A stretch of 64,000 bases of DNA from Acanthopleura granulata (lineage: Eukaryota; Mollusca; Polyplacophora; Chitonida; Chitonidae): positions 19,230,141-19,294,140 of the forward strand of contig JABBOT010000080.1 of assembly GCA_016165875.1 (NCBI GenBank), in the 5' to 3' direction. Below are positions 23,083 to 36,800 of the stretch, piece by piece. Numbering within the stretch: the stretch's first letter is position 1; every line of letters starts with the position of its first letter. The position numbers and the translations under genes are program-made. The notes under the pieces are model-generated. The model saw only the letters and a program-made list of their open reading frames with translations. It was not told where the DNA came from and did not search any database.

Positions 23083-24154
23083 CCTGGGTAGGGGCACAAC
23101 ATAAAGGAAAACTATGACATATTTATAGTTCTTAAAACAATAATAGCTGCCTTAGCTCAGAGTTCAAGATAAAATTCGCACACTTCTACGAAGATTAAGC
23201 TGAACCAAAAGCTTTCGAAGTCCTTCCATCTAGTAGGACAGTCAGTTTTTTTGTAGTACTGGTCTTCTTAAAAAGAGAGCCACAGTCTCTCACCAAACTT
23301 TTGTTTTAACTATTCAGCAGTTACCTCAAGTGATCGATGAATGTCCCTACAAGGGTTCACACAATTCAGTCTGAACATTCGTTCAGTTGGTATCAATTCA
23401 GTCCAAAGAATTCCTCATTCAGATGTTATCAATGCACTTTTGCTTGTTGCATGAACGAGAAATGACAACACACACGTGGAAAATGAACACACACACAACG
23501 ATGCTAATCCACTTTTATCCGTATATATATATACATATATATGAATATGTGGAACACTGTACACCCTCACAAACACACATTTTCTTTTTTTTTTTTTTGT
23601 CTTTTTTTTTTTTCGTTTTTTGTCAAAGTTTAGGGACATGAATCATTGAAAACGGGTTGTCTAATCCAAATGAACTGCACCCTACAAAGTCTGCACAAAC
23701 AGTGTCAGGATGACAGAAATCTGGAACACACAACATAACACTGCAGAATAGAGGTCGAGGTCACGTGGGGACCTTGACCTTGTTGTTGTAACAAGCTACT
23801 GGACATCATGGAGTTACATGTCCACATAGATTAAACACAGCAAGCATTCCATCAGCAAACCAGCACACAGTATATACCAGATGTGGGCTTTAAACATCAG
23901 GAGCCCCTATGCTAGGCTACTCCATAAAACACCAGTTACATGGAACGCACAATTACACTGACAACAATGTACATTGCCAAGGTCATTCTGGTATAATGTA
24001 TGACAGGAGTAATCTCCCTTCCCCACATGTTGACAACAGTAAATTGGTGGCAGCACTGCTGAATTCAATCTGTCACATGGTACAACATTAAGGGTTTCCA
24101 TGTGACCATTTTTACAAGATGCACAAATGTAGTTCTTACAATCCAACTGTAAGA

Positions 24155-24487
24155 AATACAATCATAATCCATGTCCGAGTGAGAAGGAATTTAAATGTAG
24201 CCCTAATCCTTTGACTGTGTAAAGTGGGAAAAATCGATTATCCAGTGGTAAAAACAAAATTGTAATCCATAAGCCAGTGGTAAGATTAAAGATGATCCAT
24301 ATTCTCCGTGGTAGATTTAAATACAATTCATAATCCGGTGGAAAGTCTGTGTGATGTAATGGCAGAGAAAATACTACCCAAAGTCCTTAATATGGGTGAT
24401 CCATAAATCAGTAGAAAGTGTCCAGGTAATCCAGAATCAGGTGTTCAAGTCACAAACAATGTTTTGTAATCCAGTGGTAAAGTCATG
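24155..24487. repeat. Degenerate ~40-60-bp repeat in the SPEN 3' UTR
   Basis: The core 'taatccataatccggtgg' / 'atccagtggtaaagtc' recurs six to eight times with insertions (for example 24,237, 24,258, 24,295, 24,328, 24,400, 24,470). Confidence 0.65.
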
Positions 24488-24767
24488 ACCTTCATCTCTC
24501 TCTGTTTGCAATGTTGTCATTGATCTTCTAAAGTGTGGAAAATATTTAACTGACACTTCCACAGCGACTTGCTGCGGCTGTCATGCCGCACAATATGCCT
24601 ATCTGATCGGTCGGTAAGTTAGTAGCTCCAGTTGGGAATTGTCTCATTTGATGGTAAAGTCCTCCTCCTCTCTCTCATCTGGAAGAAAAACCCTTGGTGT
24701 TCTGTACGGATTTAGCTGTCACAGTAATTCTCCTTGACTACTCCAATGCCGTGGCGATGGCATTTGA

Positions 24768-24896
24768 CTACACGGTTGCCACGACGATGACCATGTGAGC
24801 GAGATCCTGCACCCTCTGTACCAGATCATAACCAAGTTTCCGAAGCACACCGTGGGAGAATTCACAAGGTGGAAATATGTGCACGACATATGCAGG
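24768..24896 (-). CDS. SPEN: SPEN terminal exon: end of SPOC and stop
   Basis: Phase 0, 42 codons then TAG at 24,770-24,768: PAYVVHIFPPCEFSHGVL ending MVIVVATV. It matches vertebrate PAYVLQIFPPCEFSESHL ending MIVIASV, so the stop is at the normal C-terminus. Confidence 0.98.
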   Translation of the reverse strand, partial: PAYVVHIFPPCEFSHGVLRKLGYDLVQRVQDLAHMVIVVATV

Positions 24897-27800
24897 CTGA
24901 AATCAAAGAGGCAAATTCCACCAGTTAGAAGTGATGAAAAATTTTTTTCACGCCCATTTGGATGTATTAATACATGTAACTTGTGCTAAACATACAGAAA
25001 AGATCACAGATCCTTCTAAATAGTGGTTCGATACACTGGGGGTGAAAAAAAATACTGAGTTTTCTGATTTGTTTGAAATGAGCTTCTAAAAAAAAATGTG
25101 GCTAGAAAAACCCCTTGTCACCAAAGTGGTTGTAATCTTACCATCTGTGAGCCCGGAGCAGCCACATTAACAATGCCTGCTGCCTGCTTCTGCTGCAGGT
25201 ATTGGATAAAGCCAGTGGTTAGCTGTTGAGTCTGGGTCATTATGTCCATGTGGTCCCGGCCGGACGGGATTGCTAACAGCATACAGTACTCATCCTCCAG
25301 CTGCAACAATCAATAACAAAAGTCAGACTTCACGTCAGAGATGACATCTGTGGTAAACACTTTCTTTTCAGTTTTAAGGACATAAAATTTCACACCTAAA
25401 TCAAAGTAAAACTTGAAGTCAGAGATAATACTTTTCGAAGAATTTTTTTTTTTTTCTTTCTTTTCCAAAATTTCAGACCTTAATAATCAGAGTAAAATTT
25501 GAAGTCAGAAACAAATTTGTGGGAGAATTTTTTTCTTGTTTGGTATTTGGCGTTCATAACCTGTTTTAGTCAATCTTACGTCAAACAATTACGTTGAGCA
25601 GCCATTCAGTAATTTTACTAATACATTTTTTTTTACCTGACTACGGCATACAGTGTATCCTTGTATGTAAATCATTTTATGCAGGGAAATTTGTCTTAAC
25701 TATCTCCATGAAGAAAAAGAGGGAACAAAAATAAGCTGCCTACAAACCTGCATGCGTTTTGCCACTCCGTCCAACTGAACTGGCTCCAGGCGCATCCGCT
25801 GTGCAATGCGCAAGGTGTTAGAACCACCAGGTTGGGGCAGAGACAGTTTGGCCAAGCTGGGGTTCCCTGTCAAAAAGTGCATCTGCACAATGCAGCTATC
25901 ATTCTTCAACGCCAGCAGCCCTTGCCAGGTGACCGGATACTTCTGTATGATGGAAAAATTTGTCGTGTACTTGTTTCAGAGATGACGTTGCTTTATATGT
26001 GCAAGATATCAATGATGTCATCTCTATGGCACTGTCTCATAACAAATTTGTCAAATGTAAATTCAGTGTATAAAGCATGATACAAGCCATGAGACTACAC
26101 CATGTCTTAATGGCCCAGCACCATTTCAGGCAAAACAACATATGTAATGCATGTTATTGTTTTCTTTTCTCTCTGAATGTTGCAGTCCATATTTATTCAA
26201 TATTAACATTTCCAATGTCCATGATGAAGGGCCTGACAACTAAGACGTTTTATTAAGCAAGATGATGCTGCTGTACATGAAGTTGCTCTTGTTTTTCATT
26301 GCATCAGATTTACCCGCACAGAAAGAGTGATGAAATGATCTCAAGCTTACCTGCATCAGTTCAGCCAAGTCTCTATGCCCAGGGCCCTCAGGCAGTGGGC
26401 GTCCAATCACAATGTGGGGAGAGCGCACACCATCCGAGGGCGACTGAGACAAACGGCCTTGGTTGGCCAGCACTGCGGCGTGCGAAGGCGCCGGCTGACC
26501 CTGCTGCGATGGCGGCCTAACCGGTTGAGACGGAGGCCGGTTTTCAGCCAGCTGCCGTTGTTGCTCCAGCTGAAGGGCAGCCTGCTGGGCCAGGTAATGT
26601 TGATGATGCTGGTAGTGCACCATCATGCCGTCCTGCGTTGTTAGGTAAGACCCGTGTTGTCCCTGAGGAACTGCCCCTGGATACAGGACACGAGGATGTA
26701 CACCAATCCCCATAGATGCTTGCGTAAACGCCATCGGCGGATGGTTTGGTCCAGGCATGCGCAACTCGCCACGATACATCTGCTTCTGTAGTTCTGGCGG
26801 AACGAATGCACTTGTATTCCGTAACCGAGCCGCGTCACTTTCTGGAATACTTCCTCGCCTTTCCCCGAATGCCGCCTGGAGGTGAGCTGGCTGCAGTATG
26901 TTCCTCTGCTCGTCGCGAGAATGTGCTGGTGTGCTGTGCGCCTCTCCTCTGGGTCTTGTCTCCGGGAACGTGCCGTGAACGTTGGGCAGCATGTTGTTTG
27001 GGTTCGTGGCGTGTACGTCCGGTGCTGACAGAGAGTTATGCCCATGGGAACCTTTCCCTCCCCCGTGCGCGGGAAGGGGCTGGTGGGGATTAGAATGCGC
27101 AGGAGGAAGCGGGTGGCTGGGATGGCTCTGTGTGGGACTGTGGGACGGCATCGAGCGCGGAGGCATCTGCTGCTGCTGAATGATGCGTGTCGGCGTGTTG
27201 AGGGCTGCTCTAAGCTCACTTGGCTGTGTGTGGTGAAGGCCGTACGTGGAGGACGTGGACTGGTGAGCAAAGGGAGGCGTCTGCAAGTGTGCCATGGGAT
27301 GGCCTGGATGACCTGCTTGTCCTACAAGTCCTGCTGTGACAAACACAGGTACAAAACCTTCAGACCACAAAAGTACATGTACCAGAAAGAACAGTTCACT
27401 AATGACATACGTTTTAAACTTTTTCTTCAATCTCGAGTCCGGGAGTTTCTTAGACATCTGTCACAGGGTGACACTTGTTCAGTAACATGACAAGAAAATA
27501 TCAGTCACCTATTTACAGGCTTGGAATAAGGAGAATGCTGAACAAGACTGAGTGGACTTACCATCACGGTGCTGCATTGCCGCAATGGCTTGAGCTCGCT
27601 CCTGGTTTGCCCGCTCATGACCCAGTCTCTCCTGCGCCTCACGCTCTGCCTCACGTTCCTGGTTCGTCCGCTCATGGCTAAGGCGCTCCTGGTTGTGGCG
27701 CTCTTGGTTCACACGGTCCATCGGGTTGCCATGTGTGGCCATGTGATTGACCACAGTGTCGTGGCTCCCTCTGGCATCCCGTCCACTGCCTGAACCACTG

Positions 27801-30800
27801 CGAAGGACTGGGTTAGGGACTCGTTCAATCACCTGGGAATGTGACCAATGAACTTGTTCAGACAACTACAACACACAAATGAAAGCACTTTGGTTCCCTG
27901 CTCAATAAAACATCTCATAGTACAAGTAGGAATCAAACTTAAAATTATTACGTAACAAAAAAATGCTTTTGATATATTTCTTTCCAAAGAAACGACAGGG
28001 TTTGGAAAAGATCGAGCAATCTGTACACTTATTTCATCCTCTGAGACAGAGAACATTTTCGAAAATCTTGCAAAACACCCATACACATTTTCATGAAAAT
28101 TTAACACAGTGAAATGGCAACTCCTTACTTGGCCAGTTGGACTTGCTTCTTTTGGTGGCAACGTCTGGGGCTGAGCCTGCACAACTCCAATAAGGACACC
28201 AGGCTTCCCAAGGTGGTGCTGAGCCTGAAGAGAGCCACTGGATACCACATGCATGGAGCCCTGGTGAGGGTGGGAATGGGGGGCTCCCGACTGTGGCGGT
28301 GGCATCAGGCGAGGGTCCTGAGGGCGGTGCCCTTCGTGTTGTTGTTGACCATGCTCTCTGGAAGCTTCTTTACCATCTCTTTGCCCCCAGGCTGGCATTG
28401 GACTAGGTGAACTTGGGAAGGTGGGATGCGCGCTGGGAGGCCTGTTGGATGCATGCGACGTTGCACAGGAAACCACCGGCACCGGGACACTTGGCGGTCT
28501 CTGCTGCACCACAGACGGTGCCACGCTTGTTGTTGTTGGCAGTTGGTTTGGGTTAATGTGCATGGCTGATGGATGAGTGACGGCAGCCGATGCCTGAGCA
28601 GGGGGTTTCTGACCATGGGCAGGAGACCATCTCGCAGCGTTGTTGGACATGTAAGTTGGCTGGAGGAATGCGGCCTGCGTTTTGGCGCCTTCTGCCACAG
28701 CCTGCTGCATTGCGACTGCGGGTTTGTCACCGCCGTGAGCACTGCTCGATACGCTGCTGGTGGTAGGCGTAGACCCCATGGTGGAGATATGACCCTGGTG
28801 GGAGCGAGCCGAGTTCTGTTCCTTCTGGCTGCTCGACTTTGGCTGAGCCGGCTGCCTCATGGAGCTTGCATGCATCTGAGAAGCCTGATGTGCCGCCTGG
28901 TTTTGAGCCGCCTGGTTTTGAGCCGCCTGATGCTGAGCGGCTTGAGCCGCCTGGTGACATGCAAACATCTTCGCCTGCTGCTGATGCTGAGCTTTCATCT
29001 TTGCCTGCATTTGGGCATGATGAGCTCCCTGCATCTGAGCGTGATGATGCACCTGGACTTGCGACTGTGCAGGTGACTGCGGCATCACATAAGCCTGCTG
29101 AGGTATTGAGCTCGGAGGATGATGGCCTTGAGGGCTCGCATGTAAATTGGTCGGCCCTTGAGGAGATGCCTGTGATGTGTTGACGCTTTGAGGGACAGTC
29201 ATCGGCCTGCCTTGTGGGCTGCTGTATGGGATGACTGGCTGATGCTGCATGTGCCAGCCCTGAGGGGAGGGCAGCTGTATCTGGAGTCCCTGCTGGGACT
29301 GCTGGGGAAGCATGCCTTGTGGGGAGCTCTGGAGATGGGTGTGGTTCTTAGGCGAAGCCTGAGGTAGCACCTGACCCTGGGGCGAAATCTGCGGCATGTT
29401 CTGTCCTGTAACTGAAGGATGGGGCAACCCGTGACCTTGAGGTGATATCTGCGGCATCAGGCGCCCCTGTGGGGACATCTGCTGGGGGTCGTGGAAGTTC
29501 TGATGCCCGAGATGCACTCTTTGGTGGCTGCTGACAGAAATGTGCAGAGGCTCCTGGACCTTGTTGCTCTCAGCACGTCTTTCATGCTCAGCTTGTATTT
29601 GATGGCTTGGAGTGGAATGGATCACAGACTCGACAGGCTTCTCTGTCCTTTCTATCAGAGGATTCATCAGCACCAAAGGCTCTTGGCCTGGACCTGTAAC
29701 AGTAAATCATTTAAGTATTTGGTTAAATTCATTTAAATATTTGGTTGTGGTGTTATTTCATTTAATGATGCATGTAACAGGCTATAACAAATTAGCCCTT
29801 ACCATGTTCTCAAACTTACTGATGTAAAACCACAGTTGGCTGCATTATCCAGAAGCTGATAAAAAGCCAAATCTGAACCCTTCCAGTGAGCTCAGATATT
29901 ACATTTTCATGGCCAACTAGGTCTAGAAGTGACAGCAAGTAAAATATGAATTCTAACCATAGAAAGTACTTAGAATAAAGTATGGTAAAACATTGTGCAG
30001 CAACATTCATTTTCTCCCAAATTTTATCCAGGTACATGAATTGGTTCTCAAGACTTTTTAGCACATGGCAAAATACATACCACACTACAATATTTCTCTT
30101 CATCCAGTTTTGACATGGTTTTTAAAAATGACCTATGCGTAGAGAAAATTACATGATTACAATATAATATGGAAAAAAATATTTACCCATCATCTTGTGA
30201 GCTGCAGATGATTCAACAACTGGTGGTGGTGACATGTGGTTCATGCCCATTGGAAAACTGACTGGTGGTGGCCTCTGATGAGGACCTGGAAAACCATCAA
30301 TGCCAGACGATGCAGAAGTAATAACACCGACTGTAGGCCTCATAGCACTGTGGTCATTGCTTCTTCGCCTCCGCGTTTGCATCAGGTGATTTTCATCAAA
30401 CTGTCCTTTGGAAACTGCATCAATAACTCTCTCAATGTTACTCATTGGTGTGACAGGGGCAGTTGTGATTACTGGGGTATTCGGTGTCAGTGGTGTGACT
30501 GGTGTATAGCAAGCACTTTCTCTGGACGCTTGTTTGACCATGGGTGTTCCCAACAGTGGTGAATGCCCAACATCTGTCTCCTGCTTAAGCTGAACGTCTC
30601 CTTGGTTGTTTTCCGTCTCAGAGGCTGTTTTCACACCAGACTCGTCTATGATAAGACTGCCTTCCTCTGGATCAGATTTCTGACTTCCCATCGACAGCTG
30701 CAGCTCATCATTTTCTGCATGGACATCAGAATGAGGCGGTGAAACATGCTTAGGGAATTCTGCGGTTTGCTGGACCTCAGTAGCGGGTAAAAACAAACTT

Positions 30801-33800
30801 TCAGTAATTGCAGGGATATGTTGATCCTCGGTTTCTCGGCATCCAGTGGAATCGCTCTTCTTCTTTCTAGCATTGCGCTTTTTCCTTGGTGTGCGTGGCT
30901 CACGAGGTGATTCTTGCTCAGTTTTCACACCTGACTCGTGATCCTCAACATGCTTGCTTTCTTGGTCAGACTCTGGACAAGCAAACAGCTGGTGTGCAAC
31001 ATTCTTTATGGCTGCCGGCCTTGAGCACAGCTCAGCCTCCTGTTTGTCTTGCTCTTGTTTCACTTCTTCTCTGGCCTTCAGTTCAGCTATAAGATGGTGA
31101 ACATCCAGATTGGCGTCTTTGGATGGCTTACTGACTTCATCAACTTTCAAGGATTTACCATGCATCGGGAGCTTTTCTGGTAGCTTTTCCAGTTTCACTA
31201 CAGGTGATGGGAAATCCTTGGCTTTCGGTGTAACACAGGACTTGGCAGAGGTAGAAGGCTTGGGTGATGTTGTCACTTTGGGGGAAGAGAAAGGTTTCGG
31301 GGAGCTTGTTTGACGTGTTGCTCTGGGAGACCTTGGAGAGGTTGATCTAGTAGCAAGACCTAGGCCACCTGTAGCCATGTCTTTGTAGGAAGGTGGTGGT
31401 CTACGTCTACGTCGCGGTCTGTTGTTAACAGTGTCCTCTGATTCGGATTTGCTGTCTTCCTTCTGTGGAGTACAAGGATCAGACTGAATATCTGGGCTGA
31501 CGTCTTCATCTTCCTTTTCCATTTTTTGCGGGGTTTCAAACAGGCTATTTTCCACCACCTCAGACTTTGCAGATGGGACAGGCTTTTCATCTTCCAAGAT
31601 GTTGTCGCTGTCCTTATCATCAAACTGGAATACTGAATAGCGTTTATCATCTTTGATATCTGCTCCTTTCTGCTGTTGGCCTCCCTTTCCCCTTCGCAGT
31701 AAGGACTTTGGAGGATTCCCAGATTTCTCTCCTTTCTGTTCATCAGACAGTTCACTTTTTACTGCACTGAGTCCACTGTTCTGCTCACTTTCAATCTCAG
31801 GAGCAGCAATATCAACAGGCTCTTGTTTGGTGATAATTTCACTATCAGCAGCTGCTGGATTGAATGCCATTTCTGACTGAAGCTGGTTCTCCACATGGAC
31901 ATCTAATGGGGCAGGTGTCGGGGTTGTCACATCATCTTTGGAACCACGGGACCGTCTGCCTTTATTTTTGCGCGGCTGTTCTTTCTTTGGTGTGGGCACT
32001 GATGGTTCAATCTCTGGCTTCGTTTCTGTTTGCAGTGGTAAAGAGGGTGTTGTCGGTAGTTGCTGAATAGGTTCCACCCCAAAAATGTCAGGACTTTCTT
32101 CCTGCTGATCTGTTCCAGCCAGACTATCTTCAATCACTTTCACTGCACGTGCAAGTTCGTCTTCAGCCATAGCCATACTTTCGTCATCTTTTGGGTCTTC
32201 AAACTCATGATTAAATTCCACACCAGCAGAAAATTCATTGTGGTCTTCATTGGTTTCACTACCTTGTTTCATCTCTTCCTTTGTGATATGTTCCTCAGGC
32301 TTTGGAGTCATTTCTTGAAACAAATTATCTGCAGTTTCTGGCATGGGTGTGCTGCTACTATCCTCTATCCCTGGAGTCTCCACTTCCTCTTCAAAAGAAG
32401 CTTCGGCTTGCTTTATGCTATCTTTCCTTTGACGCTTCCGTTTAGGCTTGGTAGCAGGCTTTTCTTTGATGGTTTCCACCGCTGCTTGCATTTCTTGAAG
32501 AGCTTTCTGGGCAATCATTTCGCGTTCCAGATTCTTTGTCTCTGTGTCCAGCAACTGATTTACTGCTTCAGCAGCCTCGTTGAAAGTCCCTTCACTTGAG
32601 ACTGGTTCTTGTACAACATTTTCTTCAGCTTGAGGGGCTTCTCTAACACGTTCAGTGTCATGAGGTTTCTCTTTGCTCTCCTCTTCAACATGACCTAAGA
32701 CTGAAGCAAATACGTCCAGGTATTTGCTTTCTGAATTGTCTGTCTTCTCTTCTTCCAACTTCACAGTATCAGGTACCACATCAACTTTCTTGCTTTCATT
32801 GTGGCTAGCTTTATTGACTTTGGATTTCTTTTTCTTGGCTTTCTTTGTTGGCTCAACAACATGGTCATCCTGGTGCTTTGGGTCTGTATTAGTAGGTTCT
32901 ACATCTTGATCTGGCAAAGGCTCGTCCTTTGGTGGCAAGACTGCATCAGATGTCTCAGATCGTGTGGTCTCAGGCATGTGCGTTGAAGCACTTTCCAACA
33001 CTGGTGATGGTTCAACAACGTCTTTCGGAATTTCAGGCTCTGGAGATGGAACAGAAACTGTCTCTTTCACTATGTCTGCTCCCTTACTCCCCCTGGTGAA
33101 AAAACCTTCATGCTCATCCAGAACAATATTGTCTTCTGTTGATCCAATTCCATCCAATGGAAACTCATTTTCAAGTACATGGTTTTCCACAAGATGACCA
33201 TCAACCCTGGCTAAATCTCGAGGAGGGGACAGATCCTTTTTCTTCCTCTCTTTCCTTTCTTTCTTTCTTTTGGATTTGGATTTCCTGTCATTCTTGGATA
33301 AACTTGCTTCAGATTTAACCTTATGCAAGATGGGAGGAAACAGGCGTTGTTCAACTGGAAATTTCTCAATAAATCTTGGGGCAGGTTCCAACTCTTTAGG
33401 TTTGCTTTTCTTTGCCTTTGTCTTGATATTCTTGACATCATCTTGAGGTTCTTCATCCTCTGATGAATGCAGATGCAGGACCTTATGCTTTTGTCTAGGG
33501 ACAAACCTTCCTTCATTTAGGCAATCGTCAGAGTCACTGTCATTGAAAGTGAACACAGCTTCAGCTGCCTTTTGTGCACTTGTTTTTCCTTGACTAACCA
33601 CATGGTTTTTCTTGTGTTTTGAGTCAGTCTTTTTGTTCTTCAGAGTTACAGAAGAATCCTTAAGAATCGATCCTTCCTCATGTCCAAACAGGCAAGCTGA
33701 AAAGCTCTTCAAAGCATCTTCTCCAGTTTCTAACTCAACAGCATTCGGGTTTGACTTAAGACTGTCAATTTCCTGGAATGAGCTCTGGAAGATAGGCTGA

Positions 33801-36800
33801 TGTTTTTCCTTAGAAGGCTCTTTATCATGCTCTCCTGGCTCAGCTTCATTCATGTCTTTATCACTTTCAACCTTCTCACTCTTTAGGGGTGTTTTCAAAT
33901 CTCCCAGACCTTCATCTGAACTAAACAGCAGAGACTTTTCTTCAGAAGTAGAAGTCCTCTGCTGTTTGTCATGTTTCTCCTTGTTATCCGATTCGGTGTC
34001 TTCAGCTCCACCTGGGCCAGCATCCAAGCTTTTGCAGAGGCCAGAAGAATCTGCACTGACATCACCAACATTCGCCGTTGACTCTGTTTCATGCAGGTGA
34101 TCATCAGGCTCAGAGAAAACGCACAGCTTGTTAACACTGGGCTTCTCCTTCTTTTTCTTCTTTTCCTTGACGAGTTTCTTCTTCTCTTTTGTTTTCTCTT
34201 TAGTTTCACCTTTGTTTTCAGAGCTCTTGGACCGCTTCTCCTTTTTCTTCTTTTGCTTTTTTGGCTTTTCTTCAACGTCAGATTTACTGCCCTCACTATC
34301 TGCTTTATATGGGGCTGATGTGTCTTCCACAATAGCAGGCTTAGGTAATGGTTCGTGTGAATTAATATCTTCGGTTCCTTTTGGAGGGCTGCTGACTGTC
34401 CTGGTTTCAGGAGAAACTGTCATGTCTGGGCCCTCAGAAGATACAAGCTCCTTCTGTTTGACAACAGCTGTATCTGAGGATTTCTTTTTGGGACGTTTTG
34501 TTTGTGGTGGCTTCTTCACCTTTCCAGGCTCCACTGGTACATCTTCTTCATCATCTGAGTATGGTGAGAACACATCTGATTTGATGAAGTCCTTTTTGGC
34601 TACTTGCTTACTGTGGCTTTGTTTTGCTTTCTGTTTGATAGTTGTTTTTCTTTCCTCATCTTCACTATGTAATACCTTTTGGGAAAATGAAGAATTCTCT
34701 TCTTCTTCTTCAGATGAAGAGCTCATAATCACAGCAAACTTCTTTTTCTTCTTCTGACTTCTTTCTGGTTCAGCTCTCTCCCTTTTAGAACTTGCCGTAC
34801 TCACTGAGGCATTGCTTTCCTCATCAGAATTCTGCGCGCTGCTATCAGTCTCTTCACTTCTTGCTATCCTTCCCTTCCTTTGGCGACTTTTATGAAGTCT
34901 GTTCAGCTGTTGACGCATTGTTTCCATGTCTTTTTCTTTGTTGTCTGCCTTGCTGGATCTTCTTTTCACTTTATCATACATGGATTCATTTTCATCAAAT
35001 CCAAATTCTTTGAAAACAGCCATATCCTGTTCTGTCAAGCCTGGGGGAGGCTTGCTTCGCTTCTCTTCTTTCTTATCATCCTTTCTACCCTTTTTCTCAG
35101 CATTTTCCTTACTTCTTCCTTTGGCATCACTTTTCTTCTCTTTATCAGATTTCGAAGACTTATGTTTAGTTGACTTGGACTTTTCTTTGTCTTCCTTCTT
35201 CTTTGAAGAACCATCATTGTGCTTTGAATTATCACTTTCTCTATTCTTCTTGGATTTGTCCTTTTCCTTCTGCTCAGCAGACCGAGATTTCTCATCTTTG
35301 TCCTTCTGTTTGTCTTTCTTCTCACTTTTCTTCTCATCGTCTTTTGAACCTTTGTCTCTGTCTCTCTCATGGTCACGATCTTTCCTTTCTTTGCTCTTGG
35401 ATTTGTCTTTCTCCTTTCTCTTTTCTTTGTCCTTGTCCTTGTCCTTCTCTTTCTCCTTTTCCTTGTCGTGACTTTTCTTCTTATCTGTTTTCTCAGATAA
35501 TTTGCCTTCTGTTGCATCACTTTCAGCACTGGACTCTTTGCTAAGATGCTTCGTTTTGATGCTATCTTTATGTTTCTCCTTTGTGGTACAATCAAGCGGT
35601 TTACTCAACTTCGACTCACTTTTCTTTGAGCTGGAATGGTGACCGTTTTTCTTCTCTGTATCTCGGCGGATGTCTTTTTCTTCCGCTTCCGTGCTGCTTA
35701 GTTTGGCAAGTTTCTTTTCTGGAGACTTTGATGATTTACTAGAAAATGACTGCTTGCGCTCTGATTTACCAGTTTCCTCACTTTTACCTTTACTTTTCTT
35801 GTCCTGTTCCTTTTCATCAATCTTATTTGAGGAGTCACTTTTGTCTTTGTCCTTTAGTACTGGGGTAGGTTTTTTGTCCACTTCAAACAGTTTGGGGAGA
35901 GCAGCTTTTGCTTCTTCAACCCTTGCTGCTGCAGACGCTCTACTGGACAAACCAGGCTTCAACTCTGACTTTGCAATCTTTTCCCTCGGTCTGGAGGAGT
36001 CATGGTCATGTCCAGCTTTGCGTTTCAAGGAGCTAGAGGTAATCCCATCTCGGCTGGGTTCTTTCTTTAACTGAGGGTGAGCCAAGTCCATTTCTTTCTT
36101 TACAAGAGTTAAGTGTGTGTTTATATCCTTTGAGGAAGTGAATGATGACAGTCCCTCTTTCCATGGCATCGCCATGGGAGTCACCGGGCTGGCCGAAGGA
36201 GCACTGCTACCGCTTGATGAGGCAGATTCTGTGCGTTTCACGGGTATTGGTCCTGAGGGAAAATTGCTCTGTTGATGGGGAAACCCACTTTCCCTCGACT
36301 GGCCTTCCCCTCCATGCCGAATTACATCACATGCTTTCTTTAACTGGGAATTCACACCATGGCTCCAAGATGAGGTAGATGGGTCAGGTGACAGTTTTGC
36401 GAGGGGTGAAACTTGGGAAGAATGCAAGGAGGTAGTTACTGTGACAGGAGCTAGGGTCACGCTTGTACTGCTGTTACTGATCTCCCATGAGTTCAAACCT
36501 GGAGATACAGCAGGCTTTTGTCCACTGATGTGGCAGTGGGAAGTACCCGAGGCCAAAGGGCCTATCATTGTCGGCATCTCCTTCACTGCAGCCTTTGTTC
36601 TGTGAATAGACTTGATGGGATTGGGATCAAAACTGACAGTGACATCTTTTGGTTCATACTTTGCGTCAATCTGTTCCAAACGCTTTCGGTCTTGATCAAA
36701 GATGCTTGAGCGTGACAAAAGATTTTTCACCACATCAGAGGGCTCCTTTCGATGAATGGAGGATGGATATGACACAATGGAGGTGGTACCATCTGATGAC

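Larger units (their letters stand above)
21160..24767 (-). other. SPEN: Probable SPEN 3' UTR / 3' flank (extent uncertain)
   Basis: There is no coding sequence after the SPEN stop. AATAAA on the minus strand occurs at 22,438-22,443, and ATTAAA at 22,531-22,536 and 21,265-21,270. Also present are a degenerate ATCCA..GTGGTAA tandem repeat (24,155-24,487), a stem-loop (23,752-23,780), a TA microsatellite (23,063-23,082) and T-runs near 23,585-23,620. The cleavage site cannot be fixed from sequence. Confidence 0.4.

Noticed and set aside
26641..27270. 209-codon minus-strand frame overlapping SPEN
   Set aside because: It is an alternate frame of the exon 26,351-27,333. The SPEN frame leads in phase to SPOC.
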